DNA of 64,000 bases from Ruminococcus sp. Marseille-P6503 (GCF_900604945.1 NZ_UWPB01000001.1:992001-1056000), one strand, 5' to 3'; positions 18,608 to 26,780 are shown, numbered from the stretch's first letter. Notes: a model not told the origin generated them from the letters alone. Program-made: numbers and translations.

Positions 18608-18801
18608 AGCTGCGCCTCCTTTAAACTGATGTAGTATAACCCCTTTTTGTTTCTATGCTTTAATTTTAACTCAGACTTCTTACGATCCGGTGACGGTTTT
18701 TCTTAAAAAAATCTTATACTTATTAATTCTGTTATGTAATATATGAAATATCGGATACGCTATTCAGGTCTGTATTTGCCAATAAATTTTACGCCGAATA
18801 A
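18608..18801. other. Intergenic region upstream of the ABC ATPase
   Basis: No gene is seen. A TATACT -10-like hexamer (minus strand, 18633-18638) lacks a good -35 box and has two TTAAA motifs about 25-40 bp upstream, as expected for a promoter that needs an activator. The left part is AT-rich with no clear signal. Confidence 0.4.
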
Positions 18802-18840
18802 AAAATGCCTTCCGCAGCCTTATATGCGGAAAGCATTTTG
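18802..18840 (-). terminator. Intrinsic terminator after ribU
   Basis: A near-perfect inverted repeat (AAAATGCTTTCCGCA type arms) with an 8 bp loop is followed on the minus strand by a T-rich tract. It is symmetrical enough to work in both directions. Confidence 0.85.
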
Positions 18841-18925
18841 TAAAAATTATATTTATACGGAAAACTGCCGGACGCTTTGTTTGTCCGAGCAAGCGCGACG
18901 ATTTCTGAGATGATTCAGCCTATGT

Positions 18926-19606
18926 CTACCTGCCCCACTCAACGCTGCCTTTCATAAGAATGATAAGCGCGGCAGCGGCGGCGGCGACAACTATAACGGA
19001 TACAAGCGTTACCAGAGCCGATTTTTTATCAAACTTAAAGGAGTCGGTTTTCGGGAGCATACCTATACCCCTGAGCGCCTCTGACAGCGGCTTATAGATA
19101 ATGCATATCAAAGCCGAATTGAAAATGCCCTTTATAAGGTTAAACGGAAGCAGAAGCGTGGGAATAAGAGAATACACTACCGATCTCGGCGCTTTCATGT
19201 AAAAAGGCGTGATAATTATATTCATTACTATCATAACGCCTGTCATTACGGCAACGCCGCAAAGAAGACCTAAAAAAGCTCCGTAAAGACTTTTCCTGTA
19301 TTTATAAACCAACGACGCGGACGCCGCGAAAGACGCGCTTCCCGCAAAATTCATAACCGCTCCGTATATTCCGGTGTCGGACAGGGTAAACATTTCAAGC
19401 AGAGCTTCCGCCAGCGCTACCCCGACCGCTGTTACCGGACCGAAAATAAAGCCCGATATAGTTATAAACACATCCTTTATCTCAAAGGACAGAAACTGCA
19501 CCTTAAATCTGAACACAAAAAGACACAGGTAACCCAGCGCCACAAACATCGCCAGCACCGTAAGCTTTTTAGTATTCATACGTTTTTCAGCAATTGTATT
19601 ATTCAT
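18926..19606 (-). CDS. ribU: Riboflavin ECF transporter substrate-binding component
   Basis: RibU is the S component of the energy-coupling-factor riboflavin importer. The 226 residues hold about six membrane helices; the N-terminal MNTKKLTVLAMFVALGYL is typical of S components that dock to a shared EcfT. An FMN riboswitch and terminator directly upstream confirm the flavin role. A longer basic tail with an extra C-terminal helix (about 195-218) is present. The energising EcfA/EcfT genes are not in the window, as usual for group II ECF systems. ATG 19606 has GGAGG about 9 bp in front. Confidence 0.93.
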   Translation of the reverse strand: MNNTIAEKRMNTKKLTVLAMFVALGYLCLFVFRFKVQFLSFEIKDVFITISGFIFGPVTAVGVALAEALLEMFTLSDTGIYGAVMNFAGSASFAASASLVYKYRKSLYGAFLGLLCGVAVMTGVMIVMNIIITPFYMKAPRSVVYSLIPTLLLPFNLIKGIFNSALICIIYKPLSEALRGIGMLPKTDSFKFDKKSALVTLVSVIVVAAAAAALIILMKGSVEWGR

Positions 19607-19690
19607 AATATATTCCTCCTAATTCAAATTAGGGAGAAACAGCAGTTTTATGTATTATGCCGACAATCCTGTTCTAAGCACGCCGGCAGT

Positions 19691-19721
19691 AAAAAAGGCT
19701 TCTGAATATTTTCAGAAGCCT
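19691..19721 (-). terminator. Regulatory terminator of the FMN riboswitch
   Basis: AGGCTTCTGAA, a short loop and the exact complement are followed by TTTTTT on the minus strand. It sits between the aptamer and ribU, fitting transcription attenuation when FMN is bound. Confidence 0.88.
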
Positions 19722-19738
19722 AAAAACGCATAAACGCC

Positions 19739-19862
19739 TGTCGTTTCTTCCATCCGGACTATACCGTCGGTTTCGGAATCTCACCGAATCAGCACTCTCG
19801 TGGTCGAGGACTAAGGCATAACGCCCATTACCTCCGGTGTGGACTTTCACCACCCCTGAAAC
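19739..19862 (-). ncRNA. FMN riboswitch (RFN element)
   Basis: On the minus strand the conserved RFN segments appear in order: GGGGTGGTGAAAGTCCACAC, CCGGAGGTAATGG, GATTCGGTGAGATTCCGAA and CCGACGGTATAGTCCGGATG. The ends pair to close the junction. It binds flavin mononucleotide and controls ribU through the terminator that follows. No strong promoter is visible between it and the upstream CD1247-type gene, so it may also be reached by read-through from efp. Confidence 0.96.
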
Positions 19863-19889
19863 AATCAATATTAAATTACAGAAAAGAAA

Positions 19890-20300
19890 TTATTCCTCTT
19901 CCGATTCGATTCCGCTGAAGTCAAATTCCAGCGTTTCCCCGCAGTTAGGGCAGTTGATAGAACCTTCTTCTATCAGACTTTCGTCAAGACAAATCGTATC
20001 GCCGCAGGTCGGGCAAACGCACTCGTATTCTTCCTCATCTTCAAAATCGTCGCAGCAATCGCACTCGTCGCCGCAGCAGTCGCCGTAAATATCGTCCTCA
20101 ATGGTTCCGAGATCCTCGTCGAGAATGTCAACAAGCTCAACGACCTCGTCAACCTCGTCTGAAATGTCCTCAACGGTTAAAGCCATTTCATCAAGAATGT
20201 CGGCAATGGCAAGAATAACCTTACCCTCGTTAGTAGAATCGTCGATCTTCAGTCCGTCGATCAAGCCTTTAAGATATGCCACCTTGTTTGAAAGCTCCAT
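19890..20300 (-). CDS. CD1247 N-terminal-domain protein with zinc ribbon
   Basis: The 136-residue acidic protein begins MELSNKVAYLKGLIDGLKID, the start typical of the Clostridial CD1247 N-terminal domain. A Glu/Asp-rich helical segment follows, then a Cys-rich linker (DCCGDECDCCDD). The C-terminal zinc ribbon has two CxxC pairs, CPTCGD and CPNCGE. The function is unknown; the family commonly lies beside efp in Clostridia, as here, 40 bp downstream. A GGAGGG site precedes ATG 20300. Confidence 0.8.
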   Translation of the reverse strand: MELSNKVAYLKGLIDGLKIDDSTNEGKVILAIADILDEMALTVEDISDEVDEVVELVDILDEDLGTIEDDIYGDCCGDECDCCDDFEDEEEYECVCPTCGDTICLDESLIEEGSINCPNCGETLEFDFSGIESEEE

Positions 20301-20340
20301 AAAACATTCCCTCCGTCATTATACTGTTATTATGTTTTTA

Positions 20341-20898
20341 CTATGCGCGCTCCATGTATTCGCAGGTGCGCGTATCAATCCTGATTTTATCGCCTATATT
20401 GATAAAGAGAGGCACCTTTATCTCGGCTCCGGTTTCAACGGTTGCGGGCTTGGTTGCGTTTGTAGCGGTATTTCCTGCAAATCCGGGATCAGTTTCCGTT
20501 ACCTCAAGATCTACAAAGTAGGGAGGCTCAACTCCGAAAACCTTACCCTTATATGAAAGGATCTTGCAGATCATATTTTCCTTTACAAACTTAAAGTTAT
20601 CCGAAAGCTCGGAAGCGTTTACGGGAACCAGCTCATAAGACTCGGGATCCATAAAGTAATAAAGATCGCCGTCGCTGTATGAATACTCCATATCCTTTCT
20701 CTCAACGAAAGCGGTCGGGAACTTTGCGGTAGGATTATAGGTCTTTTCAACAACAGAGCCTGAAATAACGTTCTTTACCTTGGCTCTTACAAAAGCGGCT
20801 CCCTTACCGGGCTTAACGTGCTGAAACTCAACGATCTGCATTACGTTGCCGTCTTCCTCAAAAGTCATACCATTTCTGAAATCTCCGGCAGTTACCAT
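20341..20898 (-). CDS. efp: Translation elongation factor P
   Basis: EF-P relieves ribosome stalling at polyproline. The 185 residues are full length, with the KOW-like domain I bearing the loop [10 protein letters not shown], whose lysine is the site modified in many bacteria. Two OB domains follow and the C-terminus has the family pattern [17 protein letters not shown]. No epmA/epmB or ymfI-like modification gene is present in the window. ATG 20898 follows GGAGG. It is separated from pepP by a consensus-like promoter. Confidence 0.97.
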   Translation of the reverse strand: MVTAGDFRNGMTFEEDGNVMQIVEFQHVKPGKGAAFVRAKVKNVISGSVVEKTYNPTAKFPTAFVERKDMEYSYSDGDLYYFMDPESYELVPVNASELSDNFKFVKENMICKILSYKGKVFGVEPPYFVDLEVTETDPGFAGNTATNATKPATVETGAEIKVPLFINIGDKIRIDTRTCEYMERA

Positions 20899-21007
20899 AT
20901 TTTATATACCTCCAATAATTTTTCTGGAAACGCCGCATTTCCAACATTTAAGGGAAAACGGCATCAATATATGCCCGGAAAATTATCACAGACATATCCT
21001 TATACTT

Positions 21008-21036
21008 ATTCTAACCTATTTTTTAGCTTTTTGCAA
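21008..21036 (-). promoter_or_regulatory. Promoter of efp
   Basis: TTGCAA (21031-21036), 17 bp and TAGAAT (21008-21013) lie on the minus strand, predicting a leader of about 100 nt before efp. Confidence 0.65.
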
Positions 21037-21179
21037 GTGTTTTTGAAGATTTTTTTATGAGTTTAATATTTTTTTAACAGAAACCGTCCCCATACATAAC
21101 TTGCGGTTCTTTTCATATCCGTTTGAAGCTGAGAAAAAACGCTGTTTTATTAAATTTCTCCAGCTTCATAAAAGCCATT

Positions 21180-22265
21180 CTATAATATTATCAGTTCTTT
21201 CGGCGCTTTTGTAAGGTTTTTGCAGCCGTTTTCGGCAACGACCGCAAAATCCTCTATTCTCACTCCGAATTTTTCAGGAATATAAATTCCCGGCTCAACG
21301 GTTACTATCATGTTTTTCTCCAGAACATTTTTGCAGGAAGGCGAAGCGGTCGGAGCCTCATGGATCTCCATTCCTACTCCATGACCCAAGGCATGACCGA
21401 AATATCCGCCGTATCCCTCCGCCTCAATAACTCCGCGGGCGGTTTTATCAAGCTCCGCCCCTGAAATCCCTGCTTTGACAGCGGAAAGTCCGGCAAGCTG
21501 AGCCCTGAGGACGATGTCATAAACCTTTATCATTTCATCTGACGGCTGTCCGGCGCATACTGTTCTTGTCATATCGCTGTGCCAGCCGTCAACGACCGCT
21601 CCGTAATCCATAAGCACAAAGTCGCCATTTTCAACTTTTTTATCCGAGGGTACGCCGTGAGGCAGCGACGTAATTTTCCCCGAAAGCGCGATAGTGTCAA
21701 AGGACAGCGCTTCCGCACCGTTTCTCAGCATAAAGTAATCAAGCTCCAGCGCGATCTCACGCTCGGTTCTGCCGATCTTTATATAATCCAGTATATGCTC
21801 GAAGGCCTTTTCCGCTATGCGTTGAGCGGCAGTTATCTTTTCTATTTCCTCAACACGCTTGCAGACTCTTATTTCGCCTATACATTCGCTTAAAGCACGG
21901 CTGCTGTCTATCCCGCAGTCAAGCTTGTCGCTGAACTCCGAAAGCTGAGATATTGTCATGTTATCGGCTTCAACGGAAACCTTCCCGGCGTTATGCTTTT
22001 TAAGCAGTTTATTTATCTGCTCATACAGATTATCCTGTAATATTACCTCGCAGTCCCTTGCTGTTTTACGGGCTTTCTCGATATATCTGAAATCAATGAT
22101 AAGATACGCTTTTTCCGAGAAAACCACCAAGGTTCCCGCGCTGGATTTCATCTGAGTAAAATAACGGCGGTTTATGTCGCCTGTTATAACGGCACAGTCG
22201 CTGAAGCTCCCCAGCTTACGCCTTAAAAGCTCCAGAGGAGAAAAATATTCCTGTCTGTTTTCCAT
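21180..22265 (-). CDS. pepP: M24 family Xaa-Pro aminopeptidase
   Basis: The 361-residue cytoplasmic peptidase has a creatinase-type N-terminal domain (about 1-130) and a pita-bread catalytic domain. The five metal ligands are visible: Asp in VLMDYGAV and HSDMTRT, His in GHALGHGVG, Glu in VEPGIY and VRIEDFAV. It removes N-terminal residues before proline. It lies 5 bp after aroQ, and the aroQ-pepP-efp order is the same as yqhS-yqhT-efp of Bacillus. Confidence 0.94.
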   Translation of the reverse strand: MENRQEYFSPLELLRRKLGSFSDCAVITGDINRRYFTQMKSSAGTLVVFSEKAYLIIDFRYIEKARKTARDCEVILQDNLYEQINKLLKKHNAGKVSVEADNMTISQLSEFSDKLDCGIDSSRALSECIGEIRVCKRVEEIEKITAAQRIAEKAFEHILDYIKIGRTEREIALELDYFMLRNGAEALSFDTIALSGKITSLPHGVPSDKKVENGDFVLMDYGAVVDGWHSDMTRTVCAGQPSDEMIKVYDIVLRAQLAGLSAVKAGISGAELDKTARGVIEAEGYGGYFGHALGHGVGMEIHEAPTASPSCKNVLEKNMIVTVEPGIYIPEKFGVRIEDFAVVAENGCKNLTKAPKELIIL

Positions 22266-22270
22266 ATAAA

Positions 22271-22708
22271 TCAGTCCTTTAATATTTCATTGAGCGCGTC
22301 TACGGCAAGCAGATACGAAGCTTTTCCGAAGCCTGCTATCTGTCCGCAGCATACGGGAGCGATCACCGAATGACGACGAAATTCCTCCCTTGCGTGTATA
22401 TTGCTCATATGAACCTCTACCACGGGAATTTTTATGGCTGAAATCGCGTCCCGGATCGCATAGCTGTAGTGAGTATATGCTCCCGCGTTGATTATTACTC
22501 CGTCAAAATTCTTACGCGCAAGATGAAGCGTATCGATTATCTCTCCCTCGTGATTTGACTGAAACACCTCGCAGTGCATTTCACGCTTCAAAGCTCTTTC
22601 GGTTATTTCACTGTTTATTGAATCATAGGCGTCCGAGCCGTAAACTCCCGGCTCGCGCTCACCCAGAAGATTTAAATTCGGTCCGTGGATCACAAGTATT
22701 TTTTTCAT
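22271..22708 (-). CDS. aroQ: Type II 3-dehydroquinate dehydratase
   Basis: This is the third step of the shikimate pathway, dehydration of 3-dehydroquinate. The 145 residues match the dodecameric type II family. Visible motifs are HGPNLNLLGEREPGVYG with the catalytic tyrosine, QSNHEGE, INAGAYTHYSYA with active-site Asn and His, and VEVHMSNIHAREEFR. It is the only shikimate gene in the window. Confidence 0.96.
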   Translation of the reverse strand: MKKILVIHGPNLNLLGEREPGVYGSDAYDSINSEITERALKREMHCEVFQSNHEGEIIDTLHLARKNFDGVIINAGAYTHYSYAIRDAISAIKIPVVEVHMSNIHAREEFRRHSVIAPVCCGQIAGFGKASYLLAVDALNEILKD

Positions 22709-22727
22709 ATATTAACCCCTCTTTAAA

Positions 22728-23246
22728 TCAATCTATGTGCATTTTATAAACCTTCGCTTCAACAGTTTCGCTGCCGTCAAGCTTTGTATATTGACCAAAA
22801 TGCAAAAATTTTAAACCGCATTTTTCCATAACTCTGCCGCTCGCAGGGTTATCCACAGCGTGCTCTGAAATAAAATCTCTCGCGCCATGTTCTTTATATG
22901 CAAACTCGATCATTCTCTTAGCCGCCTCGGTTGTATATCCTCTGTTCCAGCAGTCATAGCTGATATTATATCCAAAGCTCCAACATTTTTCCTCTTTACG
23001 GTATTTGATTGAACCGGAACCGATAAGCCTGCCGTTTTCCTTTAAAACAAAGCCCCAGTGAAAACTATCTTCCGAAGCGTCTTTGATAGACTCAAGCCAC
23101 GCTATTGTAGTTTCAATATTTTCGTGTCTTTGATATATCATATACTTTGCAACTCTCTCGTCGCTTGTCCATTTGAAAACGGCGGGAGCGTCTTTGACCG
23201 TCAAGGGTCTTAAAATAAGTCTGTCGGTTTCTAAAACAGGAGTCAT
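22728..23246 (-). CDS. GNAT family N-acetyltransferase (RimJ/RimL type)
   Basis: The 172-residue acetyltransferase starts TPVLETDRLILRPLTVKDA, the usual opening of RimJ/RimL-like GNATs. The acetyl-CoA region is seen as YDCWNRGYTTEAAKRMIEFA, and the late motif as NPASGRVMEKCGLKF. The substrate cannot be deduced; ribosomal-protein or aminoglycoside-like substrates are both possible in this family. It sits between an endonuclease IV-like gene and aroQ with short gaps, probably in one transcript. Confidence 0.9.
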   Translation of the reverse strand: MTPVLETDRLILRPLTVKDAPAVFKWTSDERVAKYMIYQRHENIETTIAWLESIKDASEDSFHWGFVLKENGRLIGSGSIKYRKEEKCWSFGYNISYDCWNRGYTTEAAKRMIEFAYKEHGARDFISEHAVDNPASGRVMEKCGLKFLHFGQYTKLDGSETVEAKVYKMHID

Positions 23247-23249
23247 AAT

Positions 23250-24116
23250 CTATCCTCCGTTTTGCAAAAATCCGAGATAGCTCTTTTTCATTGCAAGCGC
23301 GTCAATATCCTGAGTTCCCGCGCTTTCGCATATAAAAACCGGAGAAAGCTTTTTCTTCGCCACGATCTCCATAAGCGGCTCGTAATCCGGTCCGAAGCCT
23401 TGGTTATCCTCAAAAGTCAAATGCTTTTTCTCACCGCCGGGATTTGTAAACATTATCTTTGAGAAATGACTGTGGAAAATTTTCAGCCTGTCCGAGCCTA
23501 TCATATTTTCAACCTCGTCAAGCATTTTTTCATACTCCGTCTTTCCCTTTATATAACCGAATTCCCTGGCATTGAGATGTCCGAAATCTATACAGGGAAT
23601 AAACGATTCGTCCAGCCTGCAAAGTTCAAGAACCTCTGTCAGATTACCCAGCTGATTAACCTTTCCCATCGTTTCGGGACAGAAAACGATATGCTCATAA
23701 CCCTGTTCAACCGCCGCTTTTCTTGCTCTTGTCAGCGTATCCTTTGCAAGCTCCAGGGCTTCCTCCCTGCTGATCTTAGCGCATGAACCGCTGTGTATCA
23801 CTATCCTCTCGGCGCCCATTCTGCTTGCGGCGTCGCAGGACTGCAAAATATATTTTATGCTGTTCTCCCGCTTTTCCTCCTCGATACTTGAAAGCGAAAT
23901 AAAATATGGAGCGTGGAGCGACAGTGAAATATTATGCTCCCTCGCTTTATTTTTTAAATCCGAGGCAAGCTTATCGGAAACCTTAACTCCCCTGCCGCAC
24001 TGATATTCATAGTGGTCAAGCCCCATAGCTTCAAGATAGCCCGGCGCCTGAACCGTAGATTTATACTTAGCCGAAAAGCTTTCGCTGTTTCCGGCAGGTC
24101 CGAATTTTGCAGACAT
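23250..24116 (-). CDS. Endonuclease IV-like (AP endonuclease 2 family) TIM-barrel protein
   Basis: The 288-residue TIM-barrel protein resembles Nfo. Metal-binding positions are visible along the barrel: SLHAPYF, IVIHSG, CPETMGK, CIDFGHLNA, IFHSHFSK and FICESAGTQ. Nfo cleaves the 5' side of abasic sites. The spacing fits a three-metal site, but this subfamily is divergent, so the symbol nfo is not assigned. ATG 24116 was chosen because the upstream in-frame ATG directly abuts the AAGGAG site. Confidence 0.85.
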   Translation of the reverse strand: MSAKFGPAGNSESFSAKYKSTVQAPGYLEAMGLDHYEYQCGRGVKVSDKLASDLKNKAREHNISLSLHAPYFISLSSIEEEKRENSIKYILQSCDAASRMGAERIVIHSGSCAKISREEALELAKDTLTRARKAAVEQGYEHIVFCPETMGKVNQLGNLTEVLELCRLDESFIPCIDFGHLNAREFGYIKGKTEYEKMLDEVENMIGSDRLKIFHSHFSKIMFTNPGGEKKHLTFEDNQGFGPDYEPLMEIVAKKKLSPVFICESAGTQDIDALAMKKSYLGFLQNGG

Positions 24117-24136
24117 ATTTTTCATCTCCTTTTATT

Positions 24137-24625
24137 TTACCGTATCGGATTTTCAGGCAGAAACGCTTTTTCAATTTTCCTTTTCACCCTGAACCAGAAG
24201 CCCGTTTCCGGCTCTATCGGGAATACAAAAATTGAACGTATGCCTTTAAGGTTGCTCCCCAGCACATCGGTAAAAATCTGATCGCCGACAGCCGCGACAT
24301 TTTTCTTTTCAAGTCCCAGTTTTTCTATTGCTTTAGTATAGCCGAAAGTCAGCGGCTTTTTACCCTCGCTGACAAAATCAATACCCAGCTGTCCGGCGAA
24401 AGGCGTAACTCGCGGCGCATGGTTATTGGAAACTATCATAAGCTTTATACCTGACGATTTCATCCTGCCGATCCAATCCAGACTTGACTGGGGCGGCGCA
24501 GGATTGTTGTGCGTTGTCAGCGTATTATCAAGATCCAATATAAGTCCTTTAATATTATGTTTTTTCAGAAACCCAGGGGTTATATCCCCCGCCTTATCGA
24601 AAACGTATGTCGGTTTAAACAGCAT
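24137..24625 (-). CDS. YqeG family HAD IIIA-type phosphatase
   Basis: The 162-residue HAD phosphatase starts MLFKPTYVFD with GGAG 6 bp before ATG 24625. Motif I is LILDLDNTLTTHN, with the nucleophilic Asp and the general-acid Asp. Motif II is MIVSNNHA, and motif IV is AVGDQIFTDVLGSN. It resembles bacterial YqeG and mitochondrial PTPMT/GEP4-type phosphatidylglycerophosphate phosphatases; the substrate is not shown by the sequence. It is the first gene of the run ending at pepP. Upstream is the rpsU terminator, which is arranged in tandem. Confidence 0.9.
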   Translation of the reverse strand: MLFKPTYVFDKAGDITPGFLKKHNIKGLILDLDNTLTTHNNPAPPQSSLDWIGRMKSSGIKLMIVSNNHAPRVTPFAGQLGIDFVSEGKKPLTFGYTKAIEKLGLEKKNVAAVGDQIFTDVLGSNLKGIRSIFVFPIEPETGFWFRVKRKIEKAFLPENPIR

Positions 24626-24705
24626 AAAAATCTCCTGCACTCCCTTGTTCCTGCTTTTAACGCAGCAATCGGAATAACGTAAGTATCCTTATTAAAATAT
24701 AAAAC

Positions 24706-24733
24706 AAAAAGCGGACATGAAAATGCCCGCCTT
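24706..24733 (-). terminator. Intrinsic terminator after rpsU
   Basis: GCGGGCAT, a TTTC loop and ATGTCCGC form a stem followed by TTTTTG on the minus strand, 12 bp after the rpsU stop. Confidence 0.85.
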
Positions 24734-24744
24734 TAATTACAATA

Positions 24745-24918
24745 TTAGTATTTGCGCTTACGAGCAGCTTCGGATTTCTTCTTGCGCTTTACCGAAGGCT
24801 TTTCGTAATGTTCTCTTTTACGAACCTCAGCAATAACGCCGTCCCTTGCACATGATCTCTTAAATCTTTTAAGAGCCGTATCCAAAGTTTCGTTTTTTCC
24901 AACACGAATTTCTGCCAA
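24745..24918 (-). CDS. rpsU: 30S ribosomal protein S21
   Basis: The 57-residue S21 reads (M)[18 protein letters not shown] and ends in a Lys/Arg-rich tail, [12 protein letters not shown], as normal for Firmicutes. The start must be TTG at 24916-24918: GCA GAA ATT CGT follows exactly as in the family, GGGAGGG precedes it by about 7 bp, and the only ATG further upstream would add an unrelated 70-residue extension that overlaps the leader RNA. S21 assists initiation near the anti-Shine-Dalgarno sequence. It has its own promoter, long folded leader and terminator. Confidence 0.95.
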   Translation of the reverse strand: MAEIRVGKNETLDTALKRFKRSCARDGVIAEVRKREHYEKPSVKRKKKSEAARKRKY

Positions 24919-24939
24919 AATTATTCCCTCCCTTTGCCA

Positions 24940-25060
24940 CCGTTGACAGAGGCAATATACCGGAACAGCACAGCCTTTGGTGAATAGTGAAGGGGTCTGC
25001 CGCCGCAAACCGTGAAACGTCCGCACGTTCCCACTCAGCCATTCGGCTTCTCTGTCTTTA
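24940..25060 (-). ncRNA. Folded leader RNA of rpsU (candidate cis-regulator or small RNA)
   Basis: Between the promoter and rpsU the minus strand can form a closed multibranch structure. GACAGAG (25050-25056) pairs perfectly with CTCTGTC (24945-24951). Inside are AGCC-GAAT-GGCT, GGAACGT-GCGG-ACGTTTC and GGTTTGC-GGCG-GCAGACC, each with a four-base loop, and a weaker fourth arm. Read by eye only. It could be an autoregulatory ribosomal-protein leader, a riboswitch-like element or a known Clostridial RNA I cannot name. Confidence 0.55.
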
Positions 25061-25099
25061 AGCCGCACTGTATATAAACCAATATTAATTACGAATTTA

Positions 25100-25128
25100 A
25101 TTATACAATAACAAAGCTGAAAAGTCAA
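25100..25128 (-). promoter_or_regulatory. Strong sigma-A promoter of rpsU
   Basis: TTGACT (25123-25128), 17 bp and TATAAT (25100-25105) on the minus strand predict a transcript start near 25093 and a leader of about 175 nt. Confidence 0.88.
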
Positions 25129-25189
25129 TAGCTTTTTTAAATTTTCCTGAAAAATTTTGCAGTGTTACAGCAGATGCTGAACAAACGGT

Positions 25190-26665
25190 TTACTTGTAAT
25201 TGCAGCTGAAATCGCTGAAGCTTGCCGAATTTCTCCCTATGCTGTACAGACCCAGCATAACGCCGGTAAATCCGCCGGAAACCTCGCTGGTAAGATATTT
25301 GGTATTTCCGCTGCCCAAATATATTTCCGAGCCCTGACTTGCCGCATAGAAATTATATCTGAAATTATCTCCGCGCACTATAAGCACAGCCGAATCGGAA
25401 CTGAGCTCTACAGTATTCTCAATATGCTTTATTCCGCCTATATTAAGCTTTAAAACCGCTTCCGTTCCCTCCGGACTTTTGCGCAGCGCGATATCATAAT
25501 GCTCGTCCTCGCACATATAGCAGGTTACTCCCGCCTCCCCGCCGTCAACGGAAAGCCTTACCGAAAGCTCAAATTCAAAGTCACGCTGTCTGAGAGCGAT
25601 AAACGCGGGAGAATCCGCGTCGTCAAGTGTAATTCCGCTGCCGTGCAGTACGATACTGTCGTCATAAAACTCATAATTATCGAAATCCGGACGGCGGAGA
25701 TGACACCAGTCTATTTTCCATGAGGTGTTTTTAAATGTATACAGCTTTTTTTCCTTCTGCTCAAAATCGCCTTTAATCTCATACTCGTATTCGGCAGTGC
25801 CGTCGCGTCCGGCGGTAAACCAGCCGTCTGCGGAAAATTTCACAGGAATAAGAAAAACCTCTCTGCCCAGATTGTGATACGGCATCCACATATGTATCTG
25901 ACGGAAGCCAAGGCATAAAATATGCCAGTCTCCGTTTTTATCTCTTATCAGATCGCCGTGACCTATTCCCTGAATCAGGTAAGGAGCTTTGTTTCGGTTT
26001 GTAAGCACAGGATTTCCGGCATACCCGACAAACTCTCCCCACACCGAGTCGGCGCGGGCGTAGGTGATCATATGACCGTATTCGGTTCCGCCTTCCGCCG
26101 CCATAAGATAATACGAGCCGTTTATCTTATACATATGAGGGCTTTCAAGATAACGTCCTCCCGAGCCCTGCCATATGCATATGCTCTTGGACAGCTTTTC
26201 TCCCGTTTCAATATTTATTTCGCACTGTATCACTCCGCTCCTGCCTTCATCATCGAGGCCGTTGCTCATAAAATATGTTTTGCCGTCCTCAAAGAAAAGC
26301 GACGGATCTATTCCTCCCTGATCGACATATACAGGGTCGGACCACTCGCCGTAAATATCGTCCGTATAGACATAAAAATTCTGGCGCGTTGTATCGTTAG
26401 TGGTAACCATGTAAAAACGTCCGCCGTTATACCGTATAGTGGGAGCGAAAACACCGCCTGAGCTGTTGATCTTATCGAGCATTACCTGATTTTCTCTGGT
26501 AAGAACATATCCTATCTGCGTCCAGTTCACAAGATCGGGGCTTTCAAACAGCGGCACTCCCGGGAAATACTGAAACGAGCTGCATACCATATAATATTTT
26601 CCGTTGGCAGAACACACGCTTGGGTCGGGATAAAAGCCTTTAACTACAGGGTTTGTATATTTCAT
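25190..26665 (-). CDS. Glycoside hydrolase family 43 enzyme (beta-xylosidase/arabinofuranosidase-like)
   Basis: The 491-residue enzyme has an N-terminal five-bladed propeller and a C-terminal beta-sandwich domain (about 310-490), as in GH43 xylosidases of the XynB type. The propeller acidic residues are seen as Asp in KGFYPDPSV, Asp in GGIDPSLFF and Glu in RYLESPHMY. There is no signal peptide, so it probably acts on imported xylo-oligosaccharides or arabinosides. ATG 26665 (MKYTNPVVKG) fits family starts; the upstream extension lies at the predicted transcript start. No transporter or regulator is adjacent, so it is a solitary gene with its own promoter. Confidence 0.92.
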   Translation of the reverse strand: MKYTNPVVKGFYPDPSVCSANGKYYMVCSSFQYFPGVPLFESPDLVNWTQIGYVLTRENQVMLDKINSSGGVFAPTIRYNGGRFYMVTTNDTTRQNFYVYTDDIYGEWSDPVYVDQGGIDPSLFFEDGKTYFMSNGLDDEGRSGVIQCEINIETGEKLSKSICIWQGSGGRYLESPHMYKINGSYYLMAAEGGTEYGHMITYARADSVWGEFVGYAGNPVLTNRNKAPYLIQGIGHGDLIRDKNGDWHILCLGFRQIHMWMPYHNLGREVFLIPVKFSADGWFTAGRDGTAEYEYEIKGDFEQKEKKLYTFKNTSWKIDWCHLRRPDFDNYEFYDDSIVLHGSGITLDDADSPAFIALRQRDFEFELSVRLSVDGGEAGVTCYMCEDEHYDIALRKSPEGTEAVLKLNIGGIKHIENTVELSSDSAVLIVRGDNFRYNFYAASQGSEIYLGSGNTKYLTSEVSGGFTGVMLGLYSIGRNSASFSDFSCNYK

Positions 26666-26723
26666 AATAATTATCGTTCCTTTCTCAGCGGTATGCTTTG
26701 AAACCGCGGACTTCATATGTATA

Positions 26724-26752
26724 ATTATATACTATCCGCCTGATTTTATCAA
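26724..26752 (-). promoter_or_regulatory. Promoter of the GH43 gene
   Basis: TTGATA (26747-26752), 17 bp and TATAAT (26724-26729) lie on the minus strand about 60 bp before the ATG. This also argues against translation from the upstream in-frame codon. Confidence 0.8.
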
Positions 26753-26780
26753 GCTTTACAAGCAAATAAACAGCCAAGCA

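Noticed and set aside
19674-19868. 64-residue minus-strand frame over the riboswitch
   Set aside because: It coincides with the conserved RNA and terminator; codons reflect aptamer sequence, and there is no ribosome site.
21066-21180. Inverted repeat after pepP as a terminator
   Set aside because: GAAGCTG.GAGAAA pairs with TTTCTC.AGCTTC around a bulge, but no T-run follows on the minus strand, so it was not called.
24919-25128. Upstream extension of rpsU to a 127-residue protein
   Set aside because: The extra 70 residues fall in the folded leader and before the predicted transcript start, while S21 of normal length begins at TTG 24918.
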